NCBI GenBank assembly: GCA_030248135.1
Contig: JASANC010004938.1
Location: 62,001-126,000, forward strand
Direction: 5' to 3'
DNA: 64,000 nucleotides
Origin: Theristus sp. LFF4_11
Taxonomy: Eukaryota > Nematoda > Chromadorea > Monhysterida > Xyalidae
Part shown: positions 29,663 through 43,699 of the stretch, piece by piece
Position numbering within the stretch: position 1 is the stretch's first letter
Layout: each line of letters opens with the position of its first letter
Notes under the pieces: generated by a model
Database searches by the model: none
Told to the model about the DNA's origin: nothing
What the model saw: only the letters and a program-made list of their open reading frames with translations
Translations under genes and position numbers: made by a program

Positions 29663-29905
29663 ATGGGCGAATAAATAAGGCACTCCTTGTATTCTACATC
29701 AACGCGGGATCAGTCGCAGACCAGAAGTTGTGTCTTTCAAGAATGCCAAAAGAATGAACAGAATAGCACGAAGGGAATCAATTAGTTTGAAAAAAAACCA
29801 CAACGCGCCACATTTGACACACAATTGGATTTCTCTGACCGTCTTTCATTCAAGTTTCGCGCGCTCCTTGCAGCCTGAAAAAAGCGCCGCCGCCATGTTT
29901 ACTCC
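29663..29905. repeat. Second copy of the module found inside the 142-bp-TIR element
   Basis: AGCATGGGCGAATAAAT, GCGGGATCAGTCGC, AGAATGAACAGAATA and CCTGAAAAAAGC blocks occur in the same order at 6570-6830. This copy has no 142-bp arms. Confidence 0.75.
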
Positions 29906-31876
29906 GGCCATTCCGCACATGTACGTACACATCTGTAGAAGAAGAAGAAGACTGTGTGAAGCGGCCGATATCGCTCGACTCACGACGGCTTGGATTGGAA
30001 CGGCTAGGGTCGCCGTCAGATGCGTGCGAGTGTCAATTTCTCATCTGCGCCGTGCCTCTCCTCACTGCGGTGCTGCGCGTGTGTCACACACGGCACGGTC
30101 GGATGTGCGGGCGCCGCTTTTTGAACTTTGCACAAAATAAATCTACGTCGAGCGCGTCTGGTGGCATGCGACCAGCCGCAATGGTCATCAATTTCCGGTG
30201 CGCTGCCGACGACGAAGCGTCGCGCTGATGAAGAAACACAAAGAGAGGCGAGGCAAGCGCGCGTTCAATTCACGATACGCGCTGTCAAACACGGCCGGTT
30301 TGCCTTGGCGCATGCCGCATCTCTCCGTCCAACCGCCATCACACACCGCGCATGTCCATCTTCTCTTGTTCTTCTGGTCTGAGACTTGAAGCATGAAGCG
30401 TTGCAGGCTGCATGTTTGTTCGCTCACTCGCCTCTGTGAGAGGTCGGCACACACGCACAATCGCGCGCGCCGCATGCATGAAACGGAGAAGAGAGTTTTT
30501 GGATTATAAAAAATTGCAGCCATCCATAGCAGTGGCGATATTGAAAATCGACACACGTACGCGCACTCCATACGACAGACGGATGGGGTCTCTCTTGCGG
30601 AGTCTCTCATTTTGGAGCGTGCTGCATATTCGGACTCGATGTGTGCATTCACAAATAGTGGCCCATTTACTACAATCGCATTGATATAAAGCGACGTTAA
30701 TTTTGAAAGAAGACGAACTTTGATCCATTTCGGTAGTGTGGCATGTTTTTTTGGTGTGGTATGTGTGATGTGTATCGAAAAAATCACGGCTATGCCCATG
30801 CAGTCAATTGTTCAACTGCACTAAAAAAACATCGTGTGCGTATGGTTGATCCAAGGAACCTCAAAAGTGACTCGATAGCGCTGAGGTTACAGTACTCATC
30901 TGGTAAACTACGTTGGGATTACACTACTATATACACGTGGCACTTGGAAGGCTGTAATTACTGGTTCAATTAGATTCATCATGCAAGTCAAACAAATTTG
31001 CGACCGCCACTACAGACGGGCACTTCGCCCAAAGTCTTACGGTATGCGACCGCATGTGCAGTTCAAGGCACATCGCGCCGAATGAGGCAGTCGCGTGATC
31101 GTGCATGCTGATTCCGACTACGGTAGGCGCATGAATATCATTAGTGAAACTGCGCATATCGTCATTTGTCGAGGTTTCTGATGGGCTTGTTTGGAATTGG
31201 CGATCACCACGACCACATTATACGAACATATGCATGGGCGAATGCATATGGAAACGCGCACAGCGCAATGCCGGCCGACGTGTGTTGGCGGGGTGTGGCA
31301 CCTGTCGCGTCTTACAGCGAGAACTCGACGATGATACATGTGATGAATGTGCTCCTCGGTTATTGGGCTGTCTGCTGTGTGTGTCGTGTGTGCGATTTTT
31401 CGTGATTGTTTCGCGTGTCCACTGCTCGTAAATCTTCGCGCGCGTGTGTGTGTGCGCGCAGTTCAGTGTGGAGCTTATGAATTTTATGGACTTTGCGGTT
31501 TCGCGGTCGTTTATAAATGTTGGCGCTGTTTCGCGGTCGTATAATGAAGATTGTTGTTTGGATTATGATATATTCGGAGATAAAAACCGCATGATATACA
31601 AACACCAAAACGAGCCATATGACCCGAATGAGATTATCCGTGATTGGTTGGTAAATGATGAGTTTTAGGTGGTGTTGGTCTTCTGATTAGTTTTGGCAGT
31701 CACCGAATCTAATAACGATTCGAGACAGCAACATGGACCGCGAGTCTTCGGAGTGTAGTTCGTGGTTGTGCGCACGTTAACGAACGAACGAACGATCATC
31801 GTAAAATGTGTCCATTACATCGCAGGATATGGCAAACAACTCCAGCAGCAAGCAGAGGGAAATTAGATATTATTCG

Positions 31877-31906
31877 CCATAAATCGATGGAATGGACGAT
31901 TTATGG
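31877..31906. promoter_or_regulatory. Inverted pair of CGATTTATGG sites
   Basis: CCATAAATCG (31877-31886) and CGATTTATGG (31897-31906) face each other 10 bp apart in the Hox intron. TGATTTATGG is a known PBX/Exd-plus-posterior-Hox composite site; here the first base is C. Function is inferred only. Confidence 0.4.
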
Positions 31907-34289
31907 CCGTCGTTATATGGCGCTGGCAGCTCTGTCCCGCCGTCATTGTTACTTGGTTTCGGTCAGACAAACTGAACACCACACCAACACAGCCGAGCCA
32001 CATACCTCGCCCTCAGTCTGTTTAGGGCGTGTGTGTGTGCTTTCAGCGCAAGTCGCTGTTTTGACCGCCGACCGGGTGAATTTATGGACTTTCACTTCGC
32101 GTCGATATGCTAAAGCGGTTTAGTGAATTATGGACTCCAGGCCGCCCAGATGAACAGCCTCATAGAACAGTCGCGCCGCGCTGCCCGCTACGTTCACAAC
32201 AATAAACAATGATGTCCAAAATTTCTCCTTTGCCCCCCACAAATCAACACCGCAACGCCAGTTTTGTAGCATTTTATGTGTCGGGGGTGTGGTTGACTGT
32301 GGATAATGGTCTGCTTAATGACACTAATCTTGAAACTTATGAACCGAACTGTTACTTTGGTGTTTAGGTGATCAACTGCTGGAGATGAACACGGTTTTGC
32401 GTTAACTTTTGATGTCGCTGAACATGACATTCCGAAATGAAAATGGAAAAAAGTTGTCCGAACCGAAGTCTGACTATGGCTGGCGTCTCCGATGTCTCTT
32501 GTTTTGCATGTCGCCATGACAAAAAAAGACACAAGACACGTGTGATAAGCATAACATTTGCGCAAAAAAGCACAAACGCAAACATGTCAAGAGACAATAG
32601 AAGAACAAGAAAATTTACAAGTTTTTCTCTTATCAGTTCTCTCTGAAAGTTTCGCTCGTGCGTGGTTTCCACGCGTGTGCCGCAGAAAACCAAAACACAC
32701 GCCACGCGCCCATACAATCGACAAAAAGTCCATCGACAAGCTGTAGAACAGCTTGCTGTTGTCAAGTTTCTTGAGCATTGATTTGAAAGCCTGGTTGTTG
32801 AAACTGCTTATCAACTACCAAAAGTATAGATAGTAGCACTGAAGGTGTGCTGTTTGCATTTTGGGACACAACAAAAAAATCAGTGGTGACTACAATGGCG
32901 GGACATCAGTTCACCAATGTCGTTAAACAACACCTGTCTGCAAATTCGAGATCTGCAATCAGCTGTTTTTTTTTTAAAGTGTGGCTCCGTTGTTTTCAGA
33001 CACCGTCTGGTCTGCGCAAGTTCAGTCTCAATAGAACGTGACAATTGTACAACTTTCCAGTCTGCGCGATTTTCAAGCAGCTTCAATTACTGTAAGTTGC
33101 TGATAGCAGCACTCGGATGCATTCGGCATGTCACCGTGAACCAAAACGAGACATGACTCGCAAGGTGACCATTTATGGCGTTTGAACTACATTATTTTAA
33201 ATTTGTAAGCTTTTCACAGAGTTACAAAAGCGTTTCGATAAAGTGTGGGGAAAGTAAAGTGCATACTTATTTGAAACACGTCAATGAAAACTCGATTGGC
33301 TTGTGTTATTCGGAGCAACCAACAAATCAGACAATGAAAAATTCTTTGCAGTCACCATTCACTCAAAGTTCATTCCCTTATTTGCTCGTTGCATAATCAC
33401 CACAACCTTTAGCTCGAACAAAACGTCATGACTGAAAAAGTCAGTCAGAATTGTCAAACGACAATCTGGTTTACTAAAACGGTCAGTTGTTGCTGACGTA
33501 TGGTTGGAAACAGGTAATGCACGTTTGTAGGTATCAAACGTTAGAAAACTTGAAACTTATTGAAAAGCTTTACACTGCGAACTTTAAGCAAGAAAGTGTC
33601 ACATTTCATTTAGCGAACTCTGTTTTTTAGCTCAATAATGGGTACAGACTGCTGCGTTGCAGTTGTTTTCTTTGTAATGGGTCTACCTTCAAATGGCACA
33701 AAAGCAGCACAAATGCTAACCAGACAGCACACACGCACGCTCAAGTCAATCGAACTTTTCTGTTTCAAAGCAACGTCACGTTTTTCTTAAAAGCACCGCA
33801 CGCCACAGCGCAGTTGAACGTACGAATCTGCCGTCAATGACGTGTGGACTCAAAAATTCAAACGACTTCGCTTCTCAAAAGTTGTTCATCGATTTGAAAT
33901 TGAAGTTGATTTTAACGCGTCAAAAAACTTGCTCGTGCCTCTTATTCGCCAGTCGATTCGCAAACAAGTCTACACTCAACACAACTCAACTCAACACACT
34001 GTTCCTAGAGTTGGAACCGAACATTCGCCCCAACTTCGACTAACCAAATTCTGTACCTCGTTTCTGTGCGGTAGCGTGCGCAAGCCAGAAAGGAAGCTTT
34101 CCACAAGAACAACCGTTTTGTATGAACAACTTCCAAAAAAGTATGAAAACCCGCCGAGATTACCGCTACTACGACTGCTATCATCTTTTCTTTTGGTCAC
34201 GACACTCTATGCGCGCACAGTTGCATGCGTGACGCCCGAAGTCAAAACTGCTTCAGTGATCAGATACCACAAGATAGGACCGAGTTCAC

Positions 34290-34575
34290 TTAGTCGACTT
34301 TGAATTGCCACGTAAAGATTGAAACCAGTTTCCATTCACGTCTGCAAACCCACTGAGTCGCGCAGAACCCAAAAAAATGGACACTAATATCAATTTTTTT
34401 TGTCCTGCGACTCAACGCGTGTGCAGACGTAAAAAGAAAATTGGTGTTTATGTGGCAATTCAACATAAGTGACTAATGCATAATTGGGAGACTACTCGGA
34501 TCACTTTGCCAACTTTAGAATTCCCGCGTCATCCGTGAAACTGTTCACCCATCGAGTCTCGGCACACCAAAACCA
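34290..34575. repeat. GATTGAAACCAGTTTCC-type dispersed repeat
   Basis: It carries AATTGCCACGTAAAGATTG, ACTCGGATCACTTTGCCAA and CATCGAGTCTCGG, shared with 21877-22050 and 52185-52345. It ends about 40 bp from the Hox exon 1 donor. Confidence 0.7.
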
Positions 34576-34611
34576 AAGCTCACACACACAAACGGACAGA
34601 CGCAGACTCAC

Positions 34612-35179
34612 TGGCGGTCGAGTGTCCCTTCTTCATCCAGCCGTAGATCACGTACTCGGCCGACTTGTCGCCCTTGGCGCCTGTCGCCTCGTCGACGCTG
34701 CCCGCCGAGCCGGCCGAACTGTCCGGTCGTTGATCGGAGCTCGTCTCGGTGCGTCCGTTCGGCGACGCCGACGAAGGTGCCGCCGCTGAACTCGTCGACG
34801 CCGCGTAGGTCGCCGAGCACGACGGCGCTGTGGTGGTGGCCGTCGTGACCGAGACGTGCAACGCCGCGACGTTGTTGTTCGTGGCGCTGCTGTACTGCGC
34901 GATCGGCGGTTTCACGTCCGTGCTGCCGCTGCCGCTGCCGCTGGCGAACGCGCACGCCGTCTGTGGTACGCCGGCGTACTGGCACGGCGACGGCGACTGC
35001 GCGGCAAGCAGCGACGCGGCCCGCTGGTGGTACGGTGCAAAGACCGCACCGGCGCTGTTGTGCCCGCTGGTGGCATTGGCCGCCGCTGACGTGAACGTGA
35101 CGCTCGGCGGCTGCTGCGGTTGGCCGCGGTAGTGGTAGGTGTCGGCGAGACTGCCGTACAGACTGGACGCTTCGCTCAT
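34612..35179 (-). CDS. Dfd-like: Hox4-like gene, exon 1: N-terminus with YGWM hexapeptide
   Basis: The ATG at 35179 follows an in-frame TGA 9 nt upstream. The 189 codons are GC-rich and low in complexity, with Ser, Ala, Thr, Gly and Gln runs (MSEASSLYGSLADTYHYRGQ at the start). Near the 3' end is VIYGWMKKGH, the PBX/Exd-binding hexapeptide region; the Hox4 consensus is IYPWMKK, so Pro is Gly here. The donor GCCA|GTGAGT leaves one base, which with AC of exon 2 gives Asn, so only about ten residues separate the hexapeptide core from the homeodomain. Whole protein: 293 residues. It lies 28 kb from, and diverges away from, the exon at 63451. Confidence 0.9.
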
Positions 35180-37377
35180 GCTGAGTCACACCGGCGGAGA
35201 GTCTGCGGATGCCGCTCGGTTTGTCTTCGGGTTGCGGTAATGTGCTCTGTCGCTTCCGGGGGGCGCAATACTTCCAGTCAGTTGGTGGTGCCAAGAAGTA
35301 TGCCCGCGTTCACCAAATATATGGACGTCTTCTGTGGCGACACACACGGACGCAATGACACGCTGCGTGCGTGTGTCTTCGTGCGTGCGTGCGTGCGTGT
35401 GCGTTTGTTGCTGGTGTAGATGCCGCCGCCGATCGCCGCCTTGAAACATAAACATTACGCCATTAATTTCAACATGCGACAACACGCAATATCTATGAAT
35501 GTTTGTGTAACGTATTGATAATAATGTACATGCATGTGGTGCACTTCTTCAAACACACACACACACTGCGTGTGTGCGGTATGCGCGTGCACAAACAGAA
35601 ACGGGCTACTACACGTGCGTGCGCGACGAAAGTTTGATGGTGATCGAGACGTGTTTAATGGGCAATAGTATTCACCACAGCCGATGATTGAAAGCGAAAT
35701 CATCACAAATGACTCGCTAATTCCGTCTCATTATGTCGCTTAATCTATTAGCTGCGCCCGCAATAAAACAGCTGCTGATTTGGTCGGAATGCTTATGGCG
35801 CTGTCATAAAAAACATTTATTGTCACCGCAATTACGCCGACTGTTGATAACAATATGCAGACAATGTATGTGTGCACAACAATGCCGCCGCAACACTACA
35901 ACATTATCAGTTTTATTGGTGCCCGCAAAACGAGCGCTATGAATTATATTCTATTGGTGCTTAACGATCATAAAACTGAAAATATCGCGCTATAAACATT
36001 GTCACCGAGTATCTGGCGAGCATAGAGTCGGGCGAAATTTATTGCCGCCCGCCTTTTATTGCGCGGTGTATGGATGCACGCAGGCACACACATACAACAC
36101 ACGGCGCTGTGTGTGCGCTGCCCCGCCCCACTGTACGCTGATTGGCCGAATCGACACACACGGTCACGTGCTGCAACGGTGGCCGAGTGTTAACGGGCGG
36201 TACAAAACGGTCTGCTTGTGTGTGCAACAATTGATGTTGTGGCGGGCCTGTTTCAGTTTACGAGTGCGTGTGTGTGTGTGTGTCAGCGTGTTTCATTTGT
36301 TCAACATGTTCGTTTGTTGTTCGCTCTGATCAAGATCGTTTGTTGTATGCGATGTGCCGGCAATCGCTCTGAAGAGGCGTGCTGTTTTTTTTCTTCGTGT
36401 ATCAAATTAATGATAGCACATCATTTCAACAGTGTTGCAGTGTATGGTGCGTCGTGTGTGTATGTGAAATTTTATTAATGAACAGCGATAACCGTGCGAA
36501 ACTAATTTCCCCTGATCAATCAACAATTACGTTCAACCCCGAGAAGGACCCGCACTGTGTCGTGGAGCACACATTGAAATTTTTGCAACTTTTTTATTTG
36601 ACAATGTACTTGTATATGGTGTTTCACGTCTTCATTTGTCAAACAGACATCTGTCCATTTGTCCATGGAAATTTGCGTGTTGTGACGTGCGAGCCATTTT
36701 GTCAGTGGAGAACTTTTTTCTCCACTTTCAATGTAACAGGCCCGATTCGTCGTTTGTCGTTTCGAGGTCAATGATAGAGTGATGATTTCGTCAACTGAAA
36801 TCTTCGTTTCCAGGTGTTTGCAATCGTCAACTTTTTGCACATTGTACATGATTGAGCTTTATCCATGGGATGTACCGTTTCGCAGTTAGCCTCGTTGATT
36901 TCGTTTCCTTATTCCATGCAACCGTGGTTTTGACGATTTCGCGTTCACATTCTTTCCAAGAGGAGGTGAAGTGATGTGGTGATTTGCTGTTCGTTTAAAA
37001 GTGTGCACGCGCGAGCGAACTGCACTGGACACCTCCAGTCCAAACGCGTGCAGAATAAACGGTATACGATCGAAAATCAGCAGAATTTACGGACTCTGGC
37101 AAAATTCAGCACACACCGCATAGCACAACGGTGGAACACGCCGATAGCGGCGAGTAAATCATCATAATTTACCGCCGCGTGCAGCCGTCACACAAGTGGA
37201 CTCCGGTGCGTTGTCCATTTTACACCAGTGCGGATGCGCGCGCACTTTATTATTAATTTCGGTGTACGCCGCTGCTATATGCCATACATACACACTTCAT
37301 CCGTGCAAAATGCAAAACGGTGCAATCAACCATGCAGCCATATCGAGTGGAATTGCTCATAATATACTCGGCCCTGA

Positions 37378-37387
37378 CGATTTATGG
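37378..37387 (+). promoter_or_regulatory. CGATTTATGG site upstream of the Hox4-like gene
   Basis: The sequence GACGATTTATGGACGG repeats the GACGATTTATGG core of the intronic pair at 31897. A relative, CGATTTATGA, follows at 37489-37498. Confidence 0.35.
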
Positions 37388-38331
37388 ACGGTGCGTGTGT
37401 GTGCTGTGTGTGTGCTGGTATGCTGCGATTGCCATTGGAAACGCCAGATACAATAGCCCCCGAAGCCAAAGCGAGCCACTGCCGGCAACGATTTATGACG
37501 ATCCACCCGGCCACAAATCACCGGCACGATGCTGCTGCAGCACGCGCAACGTTGCTTTCACTCTGTATGAACTGACTCTCTCTCCGGACACACACAGCTG
37601 TAGCGGCTATTCTTATTATTATTAGTAGTAGCACTGAGCACGGTAGCCAAGCGGTCATAAATTAACGCTGCTTTTGCCGAGTTTTATATGGTCGGCACTG
37701 ATGGTTGTATGATGTGCACCGCAGTTGAAGTGCAGTGTGTATACATACATACTTGCGTATATGTGTGTGTACATGCACGTGCGTGCGCCGACGTTGTGAG
37801 TGCACATTGTGGCTGTACTCACCTACCATAACCCGCGGTGATTCCCGCCAGCCGGTTCTGTCGCTCGTCTTCTACGGGCGCTTTTTGTTGTTACCAACCG
37901 GATGGAGGATGATGTGCCAGTTTTGTTGCGGAAATATCAAACAAAAACTATGGGGGAGGGACAGTGAGACTGTGTGTGTGTGTGTTTGCGTTTGTGGTTC
38001 ACCGAAACGATCGACAGTGCTTCTGCAACTGAATGTGGTCGTGTGATGAATATAGTCGATGTGCAAAAAAACTGGGAACCAACAAGAGAGCACATGTTTT
38101 TTCAGATCTCTGTAGCACTTCTGGCAATCAAACACACTCAAACAGACACCAACGAATGTAATCACACCAACACACACTGCTTCGACGTATGGTACACCGC
38201 CCATCTCTCAGACACGTGGCGGCATGAACAAAGACCACGCAGATTGGTGTGCGCCCGCGGCTGCCTGCAACGCATTTTCGCCGAGCGAGTGGAGCGTTAT
38301 GTGGAGAGAGAGAGAAAAACGTTTTTTCCAG

Positions 38332-38334
<3 letters not shown>

Positions 38335-38364
<30 letters not shown>
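38335..38364. repeat. (AC)n microsatellite
   Basis: About 15 uninterrupted AC units; the longest simple repeat in the spacer. Confidence 0.9.
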
Positions 38365-38367
<3 letters not shown>

Positions 38368-41300
38368 TGTGTTGATAGCGCACGAGTGAGTGTGTGTGTG
38401 TGCACGTCAGAGGGGTGCGGCGCGGGGACCGCACGATCGTGTCGTGGTTGTTCTGTTGTCTCGTCTCGTTGGCGATGTTTATGGCCGCCCATTTCGTGCC
38501 GTGCCCGAAATGACGTCCCTAATTTCGCGCGTTTGTGCGTGCACGCGTGCGCGCGCGAGAGCCGGACGGCGGCGCGGCAGCACAGCACAGCACCAGCCAT
38601 CTATGCCCTTAATGACGCCAATAAATTGTCTCGAGCGAAACTCATTTTCGCAATACTGTGTGCGTGTATGTGTGTGCCACACGTATACATTCGGGCGGGA
38701 TATTGCGCTCGCTGCCTTTTGGTGCGCGCGTCTAATGTCTGTAATAAAACATTGGAGCAGCCAGTGGTAATGGTGTGTGTGTGTGTGTGTGGCAGACGCA
38801 GAGTGTAGAAACACACTGCACACCAGTGCGACCACCACAAAGGAACATGCCGCCTTTTATTCATTTCATCCTAACACACATTCAACGTCGGCGGCACACA
38901 CACGCACGCACATAAACACATTACTTACACACAGACGCGCGCGCGCTCACGCAGTTTTCTCGCGTCTTGTCATTCTTTCATTCTCTCTCCTTCTCTCTGC
39001 CTCGTCCATTGTCGTGTCGACGTCGTCGTCATCGGTGTAGCGCTTGTGTTGCACCTTTCAAGACTCTGCTTCAGTTTGTGTCTGCACACTTATTGTCCGG
39101 ACACAGGAAAACGGTTCTTCACCCACCAGGCCACCTGGCTATACGTGTTCTGAAGGCTCTCCTGTGCAACTTGTAATTGTGAAACTATACCGATTTCATG
39201 GCCTGCAGTTGGTAATTCCACAATATTTCCCAATCATTCCATTATTGAAATCATAGAATTTGATTATCAGGTCAACTGAATTCACTCTCTACACACACGC
39301 GACCGTGCCTGGGAATTTTCATGCACCAACGCCAAACTTGTTCTTCCGACGTTTCACGGATCAAAACGCATCAAGTTTTCCGTTGCGATTGTTTTGTATC
39401 CAGAGAATTCGTTCCGGAATGAAACATCTGAGGATCCGATCAACTGAACTGCTCCAATAGTACTAGGCTTGAATGCAGCATTATTTGGTCACTATTGCGC
39501 AGGGTTATTCACTGTGGATGTTGTTACCTTCATTATCCTTTATCAATTATTGTTGATTTTGAGTTCATTTCATTTGTTTACTGAAAACGGGGCATGCCAC
39601 CCATCATGTTCATCAGGAAACCGTCATCGCCATGAACTGATTTTATTACCAACTCTCACAATATCAATTGAACTTGCAAACTGAATATCAGTTCTCAAAT
39701 ACCCATGTGCATGTCAGACAACCTGGTTGATCATAAAGCTCATTTTGCGAACCAGAACTTCAAAGGTGTGCCGCCAATTAAGCGTCAGCTAACGTATTAG
39801 CGCCAGCTTATCTGTTGAGCGTTAAAAGGGCACGGAAAACTTCAAAGCGAAAATCTCCTCGAAAGGGTCTCCCACCTATAATCGGCTACTTTCAACTCTT
39901 ACATCATGTCTGCGTCAGTGCGAGACACCGTAATCGAAATGCATATTTGGCTGTCAAAACTACCTGACTGCGGTTTCTACCGTGTTTGGTCTCGCCGCGA
40001 TCTTGCTGCATATGTTTCTGATTGTCACTGATAATTATAACGGCGCCTTAGTCGTTTTTCATGTTTATTCTTTTTATAATAGTTCTTTCCTGATCACCAC
40101 AAAAGGTATACCAGGTTTGATAAAGGAACCCGGGTACACGGTCGAAGCCATAGCGCATATTGGCGCAGCGTTTCTCCACATTCGATCACAGCCACTAAGT
40201 GCACTTCATTCGACGGCTTTGCGTCTCAGTGCGCCTGGCCCGGCAGTGCGGGACACTTTGCTGCGCAGTTGTATGTACATGGCACATCAGCCGCTACACC
40301 GCCACCACAATATTTTGATGGAAACGTTTTGTTTGTTATTCTTGTTGTTTGCGATATTGTTCGCGTGTGTGCAATGATGTTCGCCTAAAACCAGCCCCAT
40401 TGTTCAGTGTTGTGTGTGATGTGCCGCTGTGCCGTGACGGCTGGCGCTTTGATGTTGTTGTTTGAGTGGCCGTGGATTTTGAAACAAAGGGACGGTTTGT
40501 TTAAAAAAATGCCAAAATGGAACTCCGTGTACACGCGCGCGCGGGCGTGCTGAAAATTTGGCGTCTGGAACCAGCTGTATTGCTGCTGTTTTTCGTTGCG
40601 CGTGTGTCTCTCTCTCTGTTGTCTGTCCGTTTTTTCATACTCCAAAATCATCAAAACGCGCCGCGCACACTCAACTGTTATTGTCGTTGTGTTGTTCGCT
40701 GTGTTTGAGTTTCTCGCTCTCTTGGCCATTCGTTCGTTCGTTCGTGCTTTTTGAACGTCGGTGCGATATTATAATTTTGAAACGCGAACACACGACACAA
40801 ACGATGATGAAACAACAGAGACACACACACACGCGAACGCACTACTAGCAATTTGCGTGTCCGATCCGTATGGACACGGTTAGCTTGCTGCTGCTGTTGC
40901 TGCTAGCACACACACACGGCGTGCGGACAAAAAAAACACTGCAGCTGCGTCCACCACCGCAAGGCGCGGCATTTCCGTTTGATCATGGGCGAAAATTTCG
41001 TCGTCGTACGCTGAATGGATACGAAACTCATTTTTCACGCGGACCAAAGGCGGGGGGTGGGGCGGGTGCACCCATGATGATTGATAATGTTTTGCCACCA
41101 ACCAGCCCAAAACCAGCAGGAAAACGCACGCGCCCCAGACCACCGGACGGGCCGTGGGTTGTCTTCTTATGGTTGTACATGCGTTCGTCGGTTTTGTTCG
41201 CCCGGTTTTTTTTTCTGAAAAAGCTCTTTTGGTTGTTGCGAACTCGGATTGCTGAAATCGGTAATGAGTGACCTGGCAACTGTGAGAGTTTGGCTTTTGG

Positions 41301-43699
41301 TCAGTGCTGTCATGACACACGTGATGCCGGATTAAAAACTACACTTGGATGTGGTGTGTTTGGCCTTGGAAAACTCAATCGGTCATACTTTGTGTTCGGT
41401 GAGCCATCAGGCATTCATACCGTTGGATCCGTGATTTTTTTGCGCTCAAGGGCGGAATCGAGAAAAAAGAGGACAGACACTAAATTGATTAAAGGTTCTT
41501 TTGTTTTGGAGATTTAAACAATGGTGTGATTTATTTGTGCGTTTTGGATATAAACCGAGGATTTTTTGAACGTGAGTGCGACGCCAAAAATGTCCGAACA
41601 GTGGTGACGTGTCCCAAGCCGTGTCCGTATCCCGGGTCGTATTTTGTCCCGGGAATGTTTGTTGCGCAGAATGCCGAGTTACAAGCGAGTTAGGACGGGA
41701 CATACATATCACGCGGGACACGACACCGGACGCGACGTTCAGACAGATTTTTTTCAAGCGTGTTATGCTGTTGATTAGGTGCAAAAACCAGTTCTTCTGT
41801 CTGTGTAATTGCAGTGTTTAGCGGGTAGATTGTCAGCACAGACAACGTCCCTGCGCGGTGCGTGATGATTCTGGGGAAAGATGCATAAAATCAACAAGTA
41901 ATTCTCAACCTTCGTCACGCCTGTAATAATCAGAGTGACAGTTTGTTTGTTTTTCCATTTCACCATCATCAGTCGATATGACACGAACAAACGTGACGTG
42001 ACGTGCCGCTATATTGCGCCTTTTAAAGTTGGTGTTGATCTATCTCCAGAGTTGAAGTTGTGTGTGCGTGCATGGACTTTGGTGCTTTATCGACGTGTTT
42101 CTGTGGTGTGAATTCTACTGTATATCTATGCGAGATTATTGTTTCTCCGTGTTTCATCCAGTATGAAACGCAACATTTAGCGTTTTTTGTTGTTGCTTCT
42201 CTTGCGAACCAACGACAGTCACCATTAAGTGGCATGGTAAAATACTGCTGTTTTCTTGCGAATTATTTGCGTCTCTGTGTGTGCGTGACGTGTAGCGCTG
42301 CTTCAACTGGATTAAAACAAAATTTCTCTTCCAATCTACACGCTACAACAAAAACGTTCTCTCTTGCATTATGTTTCGTCTTCTGTCTCGTGTGTGATTC
42401 TGCGCGCATAACACAGCGTTTGTGAAACAGCGAAAAAAAATACAAATATAATACGAATATTTCGGTGTGCGTGCGTGCGCGCGCTAGGCTGCACGAGCGA
42501 ACACGTACGCAGCGAATGGAGAGACGGCGGAGCAGAGCAGAGCACAGCGCACTCGGTCGGGCCGCTGCTGCGCGGGGCGCAATTAATCACGGGCGCGATG
42601 CGCGAATCGGCGTCTTTGATGCTCAAAGGGACTCGCCGCCGTGCGCGCGCGCTCCAGCCAGCCACAACACCGGCTATTTTTCATTTCGCCGCGGCTGCCC
42701 CGGTCTCGTTTCTTTCTCTCTCTCTCTCTTGATACACTGCATAGCGTTGCATAAAACGCACAACAACAACAACAACAACTAACCATATTTTGACTTTCAC
42801 ACACACACGCACACACACAGCAATAGCTGTGCGGCGCAAAAATATTATAAGAATATCGCTGCGCACGAGAGAGCACAACGACTACGGTTACGTATGTGAC
42901 TACTCATCATACATGTATGTACATATTGTGGTGCGAAATGCTCGCTCGCACTTTCAAACACGTATCTAGATACATTGTCTGTCTCTCCATATATGATACC
43001 GTAATGCACACATTTCAAGAGCGTATACATGGGCATATACACATAAGATCTTATGGGTGCTGGTGGAAATAATAATGCGTTTTTTTGCCGCTTACACTGG
43101 ACAATTAGCAGTTACAGGGTGGACAGTGCAGCGCCTGTGAAACATCTGATGAAATCGATGACAGTGAGAATAGATGTTGACTGGTGGTGATCATGGTGAA
43201 GGTGTGAACGTTTTGTGCGTTGGTGAATGTTTTTTTGGTTTCTTGAAGGTTCAATCGCCAAATCGACTCGGCTCCGACAAGGGGATTTGAAAAGCCAAAA
43301 AAATAACCGAAAATCTGCAGCGTATAACCAGTCGGCGATACCGCTGGATCGTGTGATGCGGAATTTGAAACTTTAAATGCGCTAATAACTTATTGTGCAT
43401 GCATCAATGGGAATATACAAAATCAAACCCTATTTTTGCCATTTTTTATTGTTTTACAGACAAATGAATGGGGAGCAACTTGAAATTCATTTTTGGTGGC
43501 CGCAATGGCATCAAACGTGCCCGACGTATGAAAACAATGTTTAACGTCAGTTTTTGCTTTTTACATTGCAGGCCAGTGTATCGCAAGGTTGCTGGACATG
43601 GTTTTGCTGTTTCGCCCAGTGCTGAAAATCACAGAAATTTTTCGGTTGGAAGCACTTGCCCGTGCGGGACGGGTTGCAAAAAGTTTCTAGGGGTGGAGG

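Larger units (their letters stand above)
27200..34611 (-). other. Intron of the Hox4-like gene, 7.4 kb
   Basis: Bounded by donor GCCA|GTGAGT and acceptor TTGCAG. It contains one SINE, a copy of the 6570-type module, an inverted pair of Hox-type sites and otherwise unannotated sequence with many short antisense ORFs rich in CA/GC; none shows a protein domain. Confidence 0.8.

Noticed and set aside
34608..35294. 228-codon second minus-strand frame across Hox exon 1
   Set aside because: Arg/His-rich shadow of GC-rich coding DNA; the other frame has the hexapeptide and correct phase.
38208..38808. Long ORFs on both strands around 38.2-38.8 kb
   Set aside because: They are made by (CA)n/(TG)n tracts; strings such as repeated His-Thr or Cys-Val are typical artefacts.
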